64,000 nucleotides of DNA from Aeromicrobium sp. Root472D3 (GTDB taxonomy: Bacteria; Actinomycetota; Actinomycetes; Propionibacteriales; Nocardioidaceae), in assembly GCF_001426485.1 (NCBI RefSeq), contig NZ_LMET01000001.1:358844-422843 (forward strand). Direction: 5' to 3'. Made by a program: the position numbers and the translations under genes. Below, one piece after another: positions 14,377 through 23,594 of the stretch (positions are counted from its first letter, which is position 1; every line of letters starts with the position of its first letter). The notes beneath the pieces are model-generated. The model had not been told where the DNA came from and ran no database searches. It saw nothing but the letters and a program-made list of their open reading frames with translations.

Positions 14377-15588
14377 ATGGACATCGACGTCGACCTGATC
14401 AGGCGCGACCTGGCCCAGCTCGTCAACATCCCCAGCACCGGCGGCTCGGACGCCGAGGTGGCCGCCCAACGGTGGTGCGCCGCGACCCTGACGGGCCTGG
14501 GCCTCGACGTCGACCAGTGGCGGCTCGACCTCGACGCCCTGCGCGCCGATCCCGACTACCCCGGCGAGGAGGTCGAGCGCGAGGAGGCGTGGGGTGTCGT
14601 CGGCACGTCCGGCCCCGGCACGCCGGCGCTGATCCTCAACGGCCACGTCGACGTCGTCCCGCCGGGCGAGCCCGACTCGTGGACCAACTCCGACCCGTGG
14701 CACGTCCGCGAGGTCGACGACCGCTGGTTCGGCCGCGGCGTGTGCGACATGAAGGGCGGTGTCATCGCGATCATCGCGGCGGCCCGGGCCGTCAGCGGCC
14801 TCGAGCTGTCGAGGCCGTTCGCGGTGCACACGGTCGTCGGCGAGGAGGACGGCGGCATCGGCACGTTCGGCACCCTGCGCCGCGGCCACACCGGCGACGC
14901 GTGCATCATCGCGGAGCCGACCGCCGGCCAGGTCGTGGCGGCCAACGCCGGCTCCCTGACGTTCCGCCTGCAGGTGCAGGGCCGCTCGACCCACGGATCG
15001 ATGCGCGCGACGGGCCACAGCGCGATCAGCGCCTTCGAGCTGGTGCACCGCGCGCTCGCCGAGCTCGAGGACGTCCGCAACACCGCCCCGCCCGAGCCCT
15101 TCGGCATGCTGCCGTGGCCCATCAGCGTCGGCATCGTCCGCGCGGGCGACTGGGCCAGCACGGTGCCCGACCAGCTCGTGGCCGAGGGACGCTACGGCGT
15201 CATGCCGGGCGAGACGTTCGCCGACGCCAAGACCGTGTTCGAGAAGGCCGTGCAGCGCGTCGCGCAGACCGATGCGTGGCTCGCCGAGAACCCGCCCGTC
15301 GTCACGTGGCCGGGTGGCCACTTCGCCGCCGGGCGCCTGCCCACCGGCGACCCGTTCGGCGACCAGGTCGCGACGGCCGTCGTCGCGGCGGGGCAGCCCC
15401 TGCCCGAGCTCGTCGGCGCCCCGTACGGCTCCGACCTGCGCCAGTACGCGGCCGCGGGGGTCCCGACCGTCCAGTACGGTCCGGGCGACATCGCCGACGC
15501 CCACGCCGTCGACGAGGCCGTCAGCATCGCCGAGGTCATCGCCTGCGCGACGGCCTACGCCGAGCTGATCGTCGCCCGCTGCACCTGA
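14377..15588 (+). CDS. M20-family deacylase (ArgE/DapE-like)
   Basis: 403 residues of a di-zinc M20 peptidase/deacylase. Metal ligands are visible in LILNGHVDVVPPG (His, about residue 89), RGVCDMKGG (bridging Asp), VVGEEDGG (catalytic and metal Glu), and a late His in DAHAVDE. The lid domain carries GRSTHGS. It probably cleaves an N-acyl group from an amino acid in the cytosol; ArgE-, DapE- and carboxypeptidase G2-like activities cannot be separated by sequence, and no Arg or Lys pathway genes are nearby. The ATG follows CAGACT by six bases, compatible with a leaderless mRNA. Confidence 0.85.
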   Translation: MDIDVDLIRRDLAQLVNIPSTGGSDAEVAAQRWCAATLTGLGLDVDQWRLDLDALRADPDYPGEEVEREEAWGVVGTSGPGTPALILNGHVDVVPPGEPDSWTNSDPWHVREVDDRWFGRGVCDMKGGVIAIIAAARAVSGLELSRPFAVHTVVGEEDGGIGTFGTLRRGHTGDACIIAEPTAGQVVAANAGSLTFRLQVQGRSTHGSMRATGHSAISAFELVHRALAELEDVRNTAPPEPFGMLPWPISVGIVRAGDWASTVPDQLVAEGRYGVMPGETFADAKTVFEKAVQRVAQTDAWLAENPPVVTWPGGHFAAGRLPTGDPFGDQVATAVVAAGQPLPELVGAPYGSDLRQYAAAGVPTVQYGPGDIADAHAVDEAVSIAEVIACATAYAELIVARCT

Positions 15589-15601
15589 CCGCCCCCACCC
15601 G

Positions 15602-17218
15602 TCAGGGGGTGGTGGGGAGCTGCTCGGGCTGGGCCGTCTCGTCGGCGCTGGGGTCCTCGACCGGATCGGGCGCGGCCTGCTCGGCACCGGCGGACGGCAG
15701 CGGGAGCGTCGTGTAGTCGCCGACGTCGATCGTCTTGGACGGGTTGAACGACACGACCTGGAGCCCCACGGGCACGCCGTCGGCGTCGAACGTCACGATC
15801 GACACCTGCGCCTGGCGCCGCAGGCTGCTGCCGAGCGCGATCGGCAGCACCGCACCGCCCGTCGAACCCGTGGTCAGTCGGGTCGTGGTCGTCAAACCCG
15901 GCCCGTCGATCGCCTTCGGACCCACCTGGTAGTGCAGGTGGCCGGTCAGGACGAGGTCGACGCACCCGCTGGCCGCGACCTCGCTGCCCGACGACCACGA
16001 GTGGACGGCCAGCACGCCGACGCGCTCGCCGGCCTCGTCGGCCGCGCACGCCGCGTCGCGCAGGGCGGTGTCCTGCTCGGCCAGACCACCGTTGCGGGTC
16101 TCGGCGTCCTCGGTGTAGCCCGTGAGCTTCGTGCCCCGGGGATCGCTGGCACCGAGGAAGCGCACCCCACCGACCTCGACGGGCTCGCCGTCGAGCACCG
16201 TGAAGCCCTTGTCGGCCATCTGCTCGGCCACGGAGTCGGTGTCGTGGTTGCCGGCGACCGCGACGGTGTCGAAGCCCTCGAACTCCCGGGCCAGCGAGTT
16301 GATGCTGAACGACTCCCACGACGCGCCCTGACCCGTGTCGTCGCCGAGGTCGATCAGCAGACGGGCCTGCGCCCGGTCGGCGATCGTCCGGACCACGGGG
16401 TCCATGCCGATGTTGTCGTGGCGGTCGGTGACGACGAGCGCGGTGGTCTGCCCCTCCTCGGGCGTGCGCACCACGGCCTGCTGCGCCCTCTCGTCGAGCG
16501 CCTCGTAGAAGCTGACGGAGTCGCGGTACAGGTAGAGGGCACCCTCGACGAGTGCCCGGCTCGAGCTCGTGGCCGACCCCTCCGCGAGCTGGATCGTCTT
16601 CAGCCCGGCGTTGTCGGCGGGCAGCTCGGGGAAGGCCTCGGTCAGCGACACCCACCGCCGCGTCGGCTGGCCGTCGTCGCCCGGCACGATGACGAGCACC
16701 AGCGACCCCACCACGACCAGCGCCGTCGCCGAGGCGATCAGCACCTGCGAGCGGGCCGGACGCGTCAGGCGCGACCCGAGCTCGTCGCGACGACGGGACC
16801 CGACGGCGACCCAGGCCAGGACCGTCGCGGTCCCCACCAGCAGGCCGACGCCGAGCCCCCGCAGGGCCGCGGACGTCGCCATCGAGACCATCGCGGCGCG
16901 CACGGCGCGGATCTCGCCGTCGGGCTGGCTGGCGATCACGGCGTCGCGCGCGAGCATCTCCTCGAGCCCCGCGCCCTGGCTGTCGCCCAGGTCGATCGAC
17001 ACGCCGAGGTCGCCGGGGACGTCGACCGGCACCCTGACCTGGGGCAGGAGGGCGCCGAAGTCGAGCGTCGCGTGCCCGTCCGTGGCCGGACGGACGGTCG
17101 CCTCGTGCGCCCCCAGCACGAGGTACCGGTCGCTCTGCAGGAAGAGGGTCCACGCCGTGGGGGCGGCGACCACGAGCACGACGGCGAGGACGCCGACGAT
17201 CTTGACGAGCGTCCTCAC
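15602..17218 (-). CDS. Membrane-anchored metallophosphoesterase
   Basis: 538 residues. An N-terminal membrane segment (IVGVLAVVLVVAAPTAWTLFL) is followed by an extracytoplasmic stretch and two more membrane helices (about 110-180). The calcineurin-like phosphoesterase domain has TDRHDNIG in place of the usual DxH, then IDLGDD, VAGNHD, VHSWSS and TGHLHYQ. These are the five metal-binding blocks in order. The C-terminal 30 residues are acidic and Pro-rich. A GTG start at 17218 overlaps the stop of the helicase gene (GTGA); the longer open frame belongs to the helicase. Substrate unknown. The topology suggests that the catalytic domain faces outward. Confidence 0.8.
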   Translation of the reverse strand: MRTLVKIVGVLAVVLVVAAPTAWTLFLQSDRYLVLGAHEATVRPATDGHATLDFGALLPQVRVPVDVPGDLGVSIDLGDSQGAGLEEMLARDAVIASQPDGEIRAVRAAMVSMATSAALRGLGVGLLVGTATVLAWVAVGSRRRDELGSRLTRPARSQVLIASATALVVVGSLVLVIVPGDDGQPTRRWVSLTEAFPELPADNAGLKTIQLAEGSATSSSRALVEGALYLYRDSVSFYEALDERAQQAVVRTPEEGQTTALVVTDRHDNIGMDPVVRTIADRAQARLLIDLGDDTGQGASWESFSINSLAREFEGFDTVAVAGNHDTDSVAEQMADKGFTVLDGEPVEVGGVRFLGASDPRGTKLTGYTEDAETRNGGLAEQDTALRDAACAADEAGERVGVLAVHSWSSGSEVAASGCVDLVLTGHLHYQVGPKAIDGPGLTTTTRLTTGSTGGAVLPIALGSSLRRQAQVSIVTFDADGVPVGLQVVSFNPSKTIDVGDYTTLPLPSAGAEQAAPDPVEDPSADETAQPEQLPTTP

Positions 17219-19326
17219 GAGATGCGCTGCCTCCAGCGCTCCGTCGTGCCGACCGTCGTGAGCAGCTGCGTGGCGCGGGTCAGCACGACGTACAGCGTCC
17301 GCCAGCCCGCGCTCGACTCGTCGGTGATGCCGTCGGGCTCGACGACGACGACGCCGTCGAACTCCAGGCCCTTGGTGTCGAGCCCGTCGAGCACCTTGAG
17401 CCGGTCGGGGTGCTCGGCGACGAGCGTCGCGAGATCGGCGCGCAGCCCCTCGAGCGAGCTGCGCGGTGCGACGACCGCGACGGTGCCCTCGACCCGGCCG
17501 AGGACGTCGCGGGCGCTGCGGCTCACGGCCTCGACCAGCGCGGGGCCGTCGACCACGAGGTGCTGGGGCTCCTCGCCCGTGCGGCGCACCGCGTCGGCGA
17601 GGTCGGGGTCGGGGACGCCGATCGCGGCGACCTTGGCGGCGAGCTCGTAGATCTCGGCGGAGTTGCGGTAGTTGGTCGACAGCCGGAACGCGTGCTCGGG
17701 CTTGCCGTCGAGCGCCGCCTTGCGGGCCGCCGCCGACTCGCGCGGGTGCGGCCACGACGACTGGGCCTCGTCGCCCACGATCGTCCAGCTGGCGTGACGG
17801 CCGCGGCGGCCGAGCATGCGCCACTGCATCGGCGAGAGATCCTGCGCCTCGTCGACCAGCACGTGGGCGAACCCGTCGTCCTCGATGCTCTGCGTCGAGC
17901 GGAACCGGTCGACGCGCTCGTCGCGCTCGCGCCGCTCGAAGCTCATGAGCTGCTTGGGGGCGTCGTCGTCGTCGTCCGAGACCTCGGGCAGCTCGCCGAT
18001 GACGTAGCGCAGCTCGTCGACGAGGGGGACGTCCTGGATGCTCGGCTCGCCCGCGGCCCACGACGCCTTCAGCGCTGCGACCTCGACCCGGCTGAACGTG
18101 CCCTGCGACAGGCGGTCGATGACGTCGGGGAGGGTCCGCCAGATCTCGACGGGCTCGACCGGCGGCCACCACTGCTCGACGAAGTCGACGAAGCGGTCGT
18201 CGGTCGTGACGATCTCGACGAAGTCCTCGCGGCCCTTCTCGAGGGCGCGCTCGCCCCGCACCTGACGCCACAGCGCCTCGACCAGCACCGCCGGCGCCTG
18301 GGCGTAGGCCCGGTTGCGCTTGGCGTTGGACAGCAGCTGGCGACGCAGCCTGTCGAGCTGTGCCGCGTCGAGGCGCAGGACGTCGTCCTTGAAGAAGTAG
18401 CGGAACTCCGTCGGGGTGCCCGGCATCGGCGCCGCCGCGGCCTTGGCCAGGAACCCGACCATGCGCGACGAGCCCTTGGCCGCCGCCGCGACCGACTCGT
18501 CGTGCCGACCCGCGCGGATGCCGTCGACGACCTCGCCGAGCGACCGCAGGGTCACGCTGGTCTCGCCGAGGCTCGGCAGGACCCGCTCGATGTAGTTCAT
18601 GAAGACGTTGGACGGTCCGACGACCAGCACGCCGCCGGACTCGAACCGCCGGCGATCGGTGTAGAGCAGGTAGGCCGCGCGGTGCAGCGCGACGACGGTC
18701 TTGCCCGTGCCCGGACCGCCGCCGATCGTCGTGGCGCCACGGCTGGGGGCGCGGATCGCCTCGTCCTGCTCCTTCTGGATCGTCGCGACGACCGAGTGCA
18801 TCGTCGTGTCGCGCGCCCGGGTCAGGCTCGCGAGCAGCGCGCCCTCACCGACGACGACCATGTCGTCGGGCGCGTTGTCGCCGTCGAGCAGGTCGTCCTC
18901 GACACCGATCACGGTGTCGTTGGCGCACCGCAGCACACGGCGTCGGACGACTCCGGCGGGCTCCTGCGCCGTCGCCTGGTAGAACGTCGCGGCCGCGGGG
19001 GCGCGCCAGTCGATCAGGAGGATCTCGCGATCGGCGTCGCGCACGCCGATGCGTCCGATGTAGCGCGACTGGCCGTCGATCATCGAGAGGCGACCGAACA
19101 CCAGCCCGTCGTGCGCCGCGTTCAGGGCCGACAGCCGCCGCTGCGCCTGGAACACCATGGCGTCGCGCTCGACGAGACCGCCCTCGTTGCCGACGTGGCC
19201 ACGGGCCATGCCCTCGACCACGAGGGACTGGGCGACCTTGGCGGATGCGTCGAGTCGTTCGTAGACCGTGTCGACATATGCCTGCTCGGCCTCGATCTCG
19301 CGCTGTTCCGCGTTGTGTGAGCTCAC
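17215..19326 (-). CDS. HelD-type UvrD/Rep-like ATPase
   Basis: 703 residues. A charged N-terminal coiled-coil arm (AEQREIEAEQAYVDTVYERL) precedes the split SF1 ATPase with Walker A GGGPGTGKT (about residue 201), HRAAYLLY, Walker B VLVDEAQDLSPMQW and late motifs LSTNYRNS, DTKGLEFDGV and LYVVLTRAT. HelD enters the RNA polymerase channels and recycles stalled polymerase; some actinobacterial relatives (HelR) also give rifamycin tolerance. No rifamycin-associated promoter element was recognised upstream. The GTG start has GAAGGAG upstream. The metallophosphoesterase is coupled downstream by GTGA, an unexplained pairing. Confidence 0.87.
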   Translation of the reverse strand: MSSHNAEQREIEAEQAYVDTVYERLDASAKVAQSLVVEGMARGHVGNEGGLVERDAMVFQAQRRLSALNAAHDGLVFGRLSMIDGQSRYIGRIGVRDADREILLIDWRAPAAATFYQATAQEPAGVVRRRVLRCANDTVIGVEDDLLDGDNAPDDMVVVGEGALLASLTRARDTTMHSVVATIQKEQDEAIRAPSRGATTIGGGPGTGKTVVALHRAAYLLYTDRRRFESGGVLVVGPSNVFMNYIERVLPSLGETSVTLRSLGEVVDGIRAGRHDESVAAAAKGSSRMVGFLAKAAAAPMPGTPTEFRYFFKDDVLRLDAAQLDRLRRQLLSNAKRNRAYAQAPAVLVEALWRQVRGERALEKGREDFVEIVTTDDRFVDFVEQWWPPVEPVEIWRTLPDVIDRLSQGTFSRVEVAALKASWAAGEPSIQDVPLVDELRYVIGELPEVSDDDDDAPKQLMSFERRERDERVDRFRSTQSIEDDGFAHVLVDEAQDLSPMQWRMLGRRGRHASWTIVGDEAQSSWPHPRESAAARKAALDGKPEHAFRLSTNYRNSAEIYELAAKVAAIGVPDPDLADAVRRTGEEPQHLVVDGPALVEAVSRSARDVLGRVEGTVAVVAPRSSLEGLRADLATLVAEHPDRLKVLDGLDTKGLEFDGVVVVEPDGITDESSAGWRTLYVVLTRATQLLTTVGTTERWRQRIS

Positions 19327-19488
19327 CCCACTCCTTCACTGCTGGAGAACGCACCATTCTATGGCGTGGCGGAATCGCGGCGCAGGCGGATGCTCGCTCC
19401 GCGGACGTCGCCCGGATCACAGGTCGGCTGGCCGACCCGGCGCCGGCGACGTACCGTCGAGACAGGACTTTCGACCTATGGGGGACAC

Positions 19489-20283
19489 ATGCGCAAGATC
19501 CTGATCGCCATCGCCACCGCGGCTCTGGTCGCCGCACCGATGACCGCCGCCGAGGCCGCGTCGTCGTACCGCGTCTCGGCCAGCAGCAGCGACAACAAGC
19601 TCGACCTGACCTCGCACGACGGCAGCAACCGCAGCACCGTCATCAAGGGCACGGTGCGCGGCGGCAAGGTCAAGGGTCAGAAGGTCTACCTCTACGCGAG
19701 CAACACCAGCGCCCGCAACCAGAGCTACCGTTACATCGGCTCGGACCGCCTGTCGTCGTCCGGGCGCTTCGCCAAGAAGTGGAAGCCGAAGGACGGCGGC
19801 CTGTACCGCGTCAAGGTCGTCAAGCGGGCCGGCCAGGGCAAGCGCGCCGGGCAGGACGTCACCAAGGTCTACGTGTACCGGTTCACCAATCTCGCCCGAT
19901 TCTTCGCCGGCGGTGCCGGTGTGACCCGTCCCGACAAGGCCACGTCGGCCGGCGGCGGGTACTGGTCGACGGCCTACGAGATCCCCGCCGGGTCGTCGGC
20001 CACCTTCGCCACGCAGGGCTACGCGTGCTTCCGCATCAACTTCAAGATCGGCGTCTCGGACCGCACCGGCGGATCGGGCTCGTACCGCGTGAGCCAGGGC
20101 GGCCGCACCATCAAGGCCGGCAGCCTCAGCCGCGGCGACCGGTTCGTCGAGCCCACCAAGACCGAGACCAAGCGGATGCGCGCCAACGACCCGGTCGTCG
20201 TGACCGCCACCGGCACGACGATGGTGCTCGGCAACCCCAAGGCCGCGTGCACCTACCCGGCGAAGTCCGCCGCGGTGCGCTGA
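19489..20283 (+). CDS. Secreted protein of unknown function, tandem paralogue 1
   Basis: 264 residues with a clear Sec signal peptide (MRKILIAIATAALVAAPMTA, cleavage likely after AEA). The mature part has two halves: a beta-rich domain (KLDLTSHDG... STVIKGTVRGGKVKGQKVYLY... GRFAKKWKPKDGG) resembling bacterial Ig-like folds, and a C-terminal domain with ATFATQGYACFRINFKIGVS and a last segment VLGNPKAACTYP. Two Cys are shared with the next gene and could form a disulfide. GGGGGA lies upstream of the ATG; an in-frame GTG further upstream would spoil the signal peptide. No known family recognised. Probably released to the cell exterior. Confidence 0.8.
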   Translation: MRKILIAIATAALVAAPMTAAEAASSYRVSASSSDNKLDLTSHDGSNRSTVIKGTVRGGKVKGQKVYLYASNTSARNQSYRYIGSDRLSSSGRFAKKWKPKDGGLYRVKVVKRAGQGKRAGQDVTKVYVYRFTNLARFFAGGAGVTRPDKATSAGGGYWSTAYEIPAGSSATFATQGYACFRINFKIGVSDRTGGSGSYRVSQGGRTIKAGSLSRGDRFVEPTKTETKRMRANDPVVVTATGTTMVLGNPKAACTYPAKSAAVR

Positions 20284-20327
20284 CGGGCGATCTCGCCGGA
20301 AATCGTGCCGCGCGCCGGCGGGCGCCG

Positions 20328-20350
20328 TAGTCTACGAGGACCTTAGTCCT
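20328..20350 (+). promoter_or_regulatory. Promoter and small hairpin before tandem paralogue 2
   Basis: TAGTCT (20328-20333) fits the TANNNT -10. Just after it, AGGAC-CTTA-GTCCT (20337-20350) is a perfect 5-bp hairpin that would lie at the 5' end of the transcript, about 20 bases before the GTG. It could be an operator or a 5'-end stabiliser. The second secreted paralogue thus seems to have its own promoter. Confidence 0.45.
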
Positions 20351-20369
20351 GTCGTGGAGAGTGCCTGCC

Positions 20370-21242
20370 GTGCGAAAAGTCCTGGTCCTGCTCATCGCCG
20401 TCGTGGTGTCGAGCGCCCTGCTCAGCCCTGCCGGGGCCGCCCGCTCGCGGTCGTTCTCGATCGCGGCGTCGATCGACAACCGCAAGATGGACCTCGACTC
20501 GTCCACGGGCGGCAACCGCACGACGCTGGTCAAGGGACGGGTGAAGGCCGGCTCGTCGCGCCTCGCGGGCAAGAAGGTCCGCATCTACGTCACGAACGTC
20601 CACACCCGCGCCCAGGTCCGCCGCTCCCTCGGCACCGCCCGGCTCGACCGCAAGGGACGCTTCTCGAAGCGGTTCGCGCCGTCCGAGGGCGGCACGTACC
20701 GGGTCGAGATCGTCAAGTCCGCCGGCAACGGCCGCAGGACGACGACGCGCACGGTCACGGCGCACGCGTACGAGTGGCCTCTCCTGGACCGGTTCCACGA
20801 CGCCGCGGCCAGCAACCCCGACCCGTCGGCTCCGCTCGTCGTCCGCTCCGACAAGGAGCAGACGGGCAACGGGCGCGACGCCACCGCCCGCTGGTCGCTG
20901 TCGTACGCGATCTCGAGCGGTGGCAGCGCCGTCTTCGGCATCGCGGGATACAACTGCTGGCGCTTCAACATGAAGCTCGCCGTGTCGCAGTCGTCGCGCG
21001 CCGCCAGCGGCACCGTCACGGTGTCGCAGGGAGCGCGGGTGCTGGCCCGCGAGACGCTGCAGCGTGGCGGGGGCTACTGGGAGCCGTCCCGCGGGCTGTC
21101 GGAGAGCCTCGACCCGAACCTGCCGGTCGTCGTGTCGGTCCCGCCGGCCGATGTCGCGTCGGGCGAGCCCGTCGCCCGCCTCGTGCTCGGCAACCCCAAG
21201 GCGTCCTGCACCTACCCGGGCAGGAGCACGCCGTACCTCTGA
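20370..21242 (+). CDS. Secreted protein of unknown function, tandem paralogue 2
   Basis: 290 residues, with signal peptide VRKVLVLLIAVVVSSALLSP and likely cleavage after AGA. Architecture and many positions match the gene 86 bases upstream: KMDLDSSTGGNRTTLVKGRV, KKVRIYV, GRFSKRFAPSEGGTYRV, FGIAGYNCWRFNMKLAVS and VLGNPKASCTYP at the end. The conserved Cys pair is kept. I chose the second of two in-frame GTGs (20361, 20370) because it gives the same signal-peptide start as the paralogue (xRKxL) and has GGAG about ten bases upstream. Function unknown; no enzyme motif seen. Confidence 0.78.
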   Translation: MRKVLVLLIAVVVSSALLSPAGAARSRSFSIAASIDNRKMDLDSSTGGNRTTLVKGRVKAGSSRLAGKKVRIYVTNVHTRAQVRRSLGTARLDRKGRFSKRFAPSEGGTYRVEIVKSAGNGRRTTTRTVTAHAYEWPLLDRFHDAAASNPDPSAPLVVRSDKEQTGNGRDATARWSLSYAISSGGSAVFGIAGYNCWRFNMKLAVSQSSRAASGTVTVSQGARVLARETLQRGGGYWEPSRGLSESLDPNLPVVVSVPPADVASGEPVARLVLGNPKASCTYPGRSTPYL

Positions 21243-21252
21243 CGTCCGGGGA

Positions 21253-22032
21253 TCAACCCGGGTCGAGGATGCGCTGCAGGAACTGCCGGGTGCGCTCCTG
21301 CGTCGGGTCGCCGATGACCTGCGCGCTGGAGCCGCGCTCGACGATGACGCCCTCGTCGAGGAACAGCACCTGGTCGGCGACCTGCTCGGCGAAGCGGATC
21401 TCGTGCGTCACGATGACCGTCGTCCACCCCTGCGTCGCGAGGTCCTTGATGACGGCCAGCACCTCGCCGACCAGCTCGGGGTCGAGCGCCGACGTCGGCT
21501 CGTCGAACAGCACGACCTTGGGCCGCAGGGCCAGGGCCCGCGCGATGCCCACGCGCTGCTGCTGACCGCCGGACAGCTCGAAGGGGTGCTGGTCGGCCTT
21601 CTCGGCCAGCCCCACCTGCTCGAGCAGCTCGCGCGCGTCGGCGACGGCCTCGTCGTTCGGCCGCCCCTGCACCTGGACGGGACCCTCGATCACGTTCTCG
21701 AGGACGGTCTTGTGCGGGAACAGGTTGTGCGACTGGAAGACCATGCCGCTCTGCGCCCGCAGACGTGCCGTCCGCTCGCGGACGTCCCTGCGTCGCTGCG
21801 GCAGCGCGCCGAAGTCGACCTCGACGTCACCGATGCGGACGACACCGGCGTCGGGCGTCTCGAGCACGTTGAGGGAGCGCAGCACCGTCGTCTTGCCCGA
21901 GCCCGACGGGCCGAGCAGCACCGTCGTGGTGCCGCGGTCGACCGCGAAGTCGACGCCTCGCAGCACGTGGTTGTCGCCGAAGGCCTTGGCGAGGCCGCGG
22001 ACGTCGACAAGGGGTGCGGTGGGATCGGTCAT
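21253..22032 (-). CDS. Amino-acid ABC transporter ATP-binding protein
   Basis: 259 residues of a PAAT-type (GlnQ/HisP-like) ATPase: Walker A LLGPSGSGKTT, Q-loop MVFQSHNLFPHKTVLENV, signature ELSGGQQQRVGIARAL, Walker B VVLFDEPTSALDPE and switch VTHEIRFA. The ATG at 22032 overlaps the stop of the receptor-permease gene, so both halves are made together. It energises uptake of a polar amino acid or cystine-like substrate across the cytoplasmic membrane. Convergent with the secreted paralogue, whose stop is 10 bases away. Confidence 0.92.
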   Translation of the reverse strand: MTDPTAPLVDVRGLAKAFGDNHVLRGVDFAVDRGTTTVLLGPSGSGKTTVLRSLNVLETPDAGVVRIGDVEVDFGALPQRRRDVRERTARLRAQSGMVFQSHNLFPHKTVLENVIEGPVQVQGRPNDEAVADARELLEQVGLAEKADQHPFELSGGQQQRVGIARALALRPKVVLFDEPTSALDPELVGEVLAVIKDLATQGWTTVIVTHEIRFAEQVADQVLFLDEGVIVERGSSAQVIGDPTQERTRQFLQRILDPG

Positions 22033-23510
22033 CGTGCCACGAACCTGTTCAGTCGGGTCTCGATCCTGCCCTGCCCAGCCGCGAGCGCGGCGCAGACGAC
22101 CCAGTAGTAGAGGGCGGCCAGGAGGTAGAGCGGGAAGAACACCTGAGCGGCCGACGCCGCGATCTGGGCCTGTCGGAACAGCTCCGTCACGAGGACGACC
22201 GACAGCAGCGACGTGTCCTTCAGCAGCGAGATCAGGGTGTTCGACAACGGCGGGACGGCCGTGCGGGCCGCCTGCGGGAAGACGATGCGCCGCAGGCTCT
22301 GCCAGTAGCCCATGCCGATCGTCGCGGCCGCCTCGAACTGCCCCTTCGGCACCGAGAGGATCGCCGACCGGACGATCTCGGCGGCGTAGCCGCCGACGTT
22401 GAGGCTCAGGGCGAGGATCGCCGACGGCCACGGCGGCAGGTCGATGCCGATCTCGGGCAGGCCGTAGAAGACGATGAACAGCTGCACCAGCAGCGGCGTG
22501 CCGCGGATGATCGAGATGTAGGTGCGGGCGATGCCGCGCAGCACCCGGCTGCCGGAGATGTTCGCGAGCGCTGCCGCGACCGCCAGCACCAGGCCGAGCG
22601 CGAAGCTGACGACCGTGATCGGGATCGTCGCGATCAACAGCTTCTGGAGCATCGGCCAGGCGGCGTCCTTGACGATGTCGGCGTCGCTGCGGACCGCGCG
22701 CCCGCCCGACAGGTCGGCCTCGCCGCTGTTCTCGGTGCTGACGTCGATCTTGAAGTACTTCTCGGAGATCTTCGCCAGCGTGCCGTCGGCCTTGAGCGCC
22801 GCGAGCGCCTCGTTCGCCTGCTGCAGCAGGGCCGTGTCGTCCTTGCGGAACGCGAGCTTCTGCTGGCTGACCTCGTCGCCTGCGTCGCCGGTGATCTCGA
22901 TCGCGTCCGACCCGGTGGTGTTGAGGTAGTCGAGCGCCGCGAGGTTGTCGTTGATCAGCGCGTCGACGCGGCCCTGCACGACCAGCGCGGCCGCCTGGGC
23001 GAACCCCTCGACGCCCTCGACCTTCGCGCCGGCCTCGCGCGCCAGCTCGGCGTAGTTCGTGGTCAGCGACTGCGCGGTGGTCTTGCCCTCGAGGTCCGCG
23101 AGCGACGTGATGCCCGTCGTGCCCTTCTTGACCACGATGACGCCGCGCGAGTACGTGTACGTGTCCGACAGCCCGTAGCGGGCCTGCCGCTCGGGGTTGT
23201 CGGTGACCTGGTTGGCGACGACGTCGATGCGGTCGGCGTCGAGGGCCGCGAAGATCGCGTCGAACGTCGTCTCGACGAACTGCAGCCGCCAGCCGGCCTT
23301 CTCGGCGACGGCCTTGATGACCTCGACGTCGTAGCCCGTCAGGTCGTCGGTGTCGGAGTCGTGGAACGAGAAGGGCGGGTAGGTGCCCTCGGTGCCGACC
23401 CGCACGACCGGCCGGTCGTCAGTCGCCGCACCCGCCGAACCGGCCCCGGCCAACGGCGCGACGACCAGCGCCACCAGCAGCAGCGCGAGCACTCTCAATA
23501 CGTGCCGCAT
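22029..23510 (-). CDS. Amino-acid ABC transporter, fused substrate-binding protein and permease
   Basis: 493 residues. A signal-peptide-like N-terminus (HVLRVLALLLVALVVAPLAG) leads into a type-3 periplasmic binding domain (about 30-250: VRVGTEGTYPPFSFHD, TGYDVEVIKAVAEKAG, DRIDVVANQVT, SEKYFKIDV). A PAAT permease domain with about five membrane helices follows (SRVLRGIARTYISIIRGTPLLVQLFIVFYGLP; EAA-like loop EAAATIGMGYWQSLRRIVFPQA). Such fusions tether the receptor to the channel. The substrate is a polar amino acid, not further resolved. ATG at 23510 with AGGGGAC upstream. The family fusion is known in Firmicutes and Actinobacteria. Confidence 0.9.
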   Translation of the reverse strand: MRHVLRVLALLLVALVVAPLAGAGSAGAATDDRPVVRVGTEGTYPPFSFHDSDTDDLTGYDVEVIKAVAEKAGWRLQFVETTFDAIFAALDADRIDVVANQVTDNPERQARYGLSDTYTYSRGVIVVKKGTTGITSLADLEGKTTAQSLTTNYAELAREAGAKVEGVEGFAQAAALVVQGRVDALINDNLAALDYLNTTGSDAIEITGDAGDEVSQQKLAFRKDDTALLQQANEALAALKADGTLAKISEKYFKIDVSTENSGEADLSGGRAVRSDADIVKDAAWPMLQKLLIATIPITVVSFALGLVLAVAAALANISGSRVLRGIARTYISIIRGTPLLVQLFIVFYGLPEIGIDLPPWPSAILALSLNVGGYAAEIVRSAILSVPKGQFEAAATIGMGYWQSLRRIVFPQAARTAVPPLSNTLISLLKDTSLLSVVLVTELFRQAQIAASAAQVFFPLYLLAALYYWVVCAALAAGQGRIETRLNRFVAR

Positions 23511-23594
23511 GTCGTCCCCTCGTCGGCGTGTGTGCTCCGACCGTACGGTGCCACCGCCCGACGTGCACGCGGCCATCGTCCGGACGCCCGTCTG

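Noticed and set aside
15602-18271. A single 889-codon frame suggesting a helicase-phosphoesterase fusion
   Set aside because: The first 350 codons are an out-of-frame shadow of the HelD gene. The conserved phosphoesterase membrane start at 17218 with a GTGA overlap is the real boundary.
19327-19488. Rifamycin-associated element upstream of helD
   Set aside because: No palindromic element of that type could be read in the gap between helD and the secreted-protein gene.
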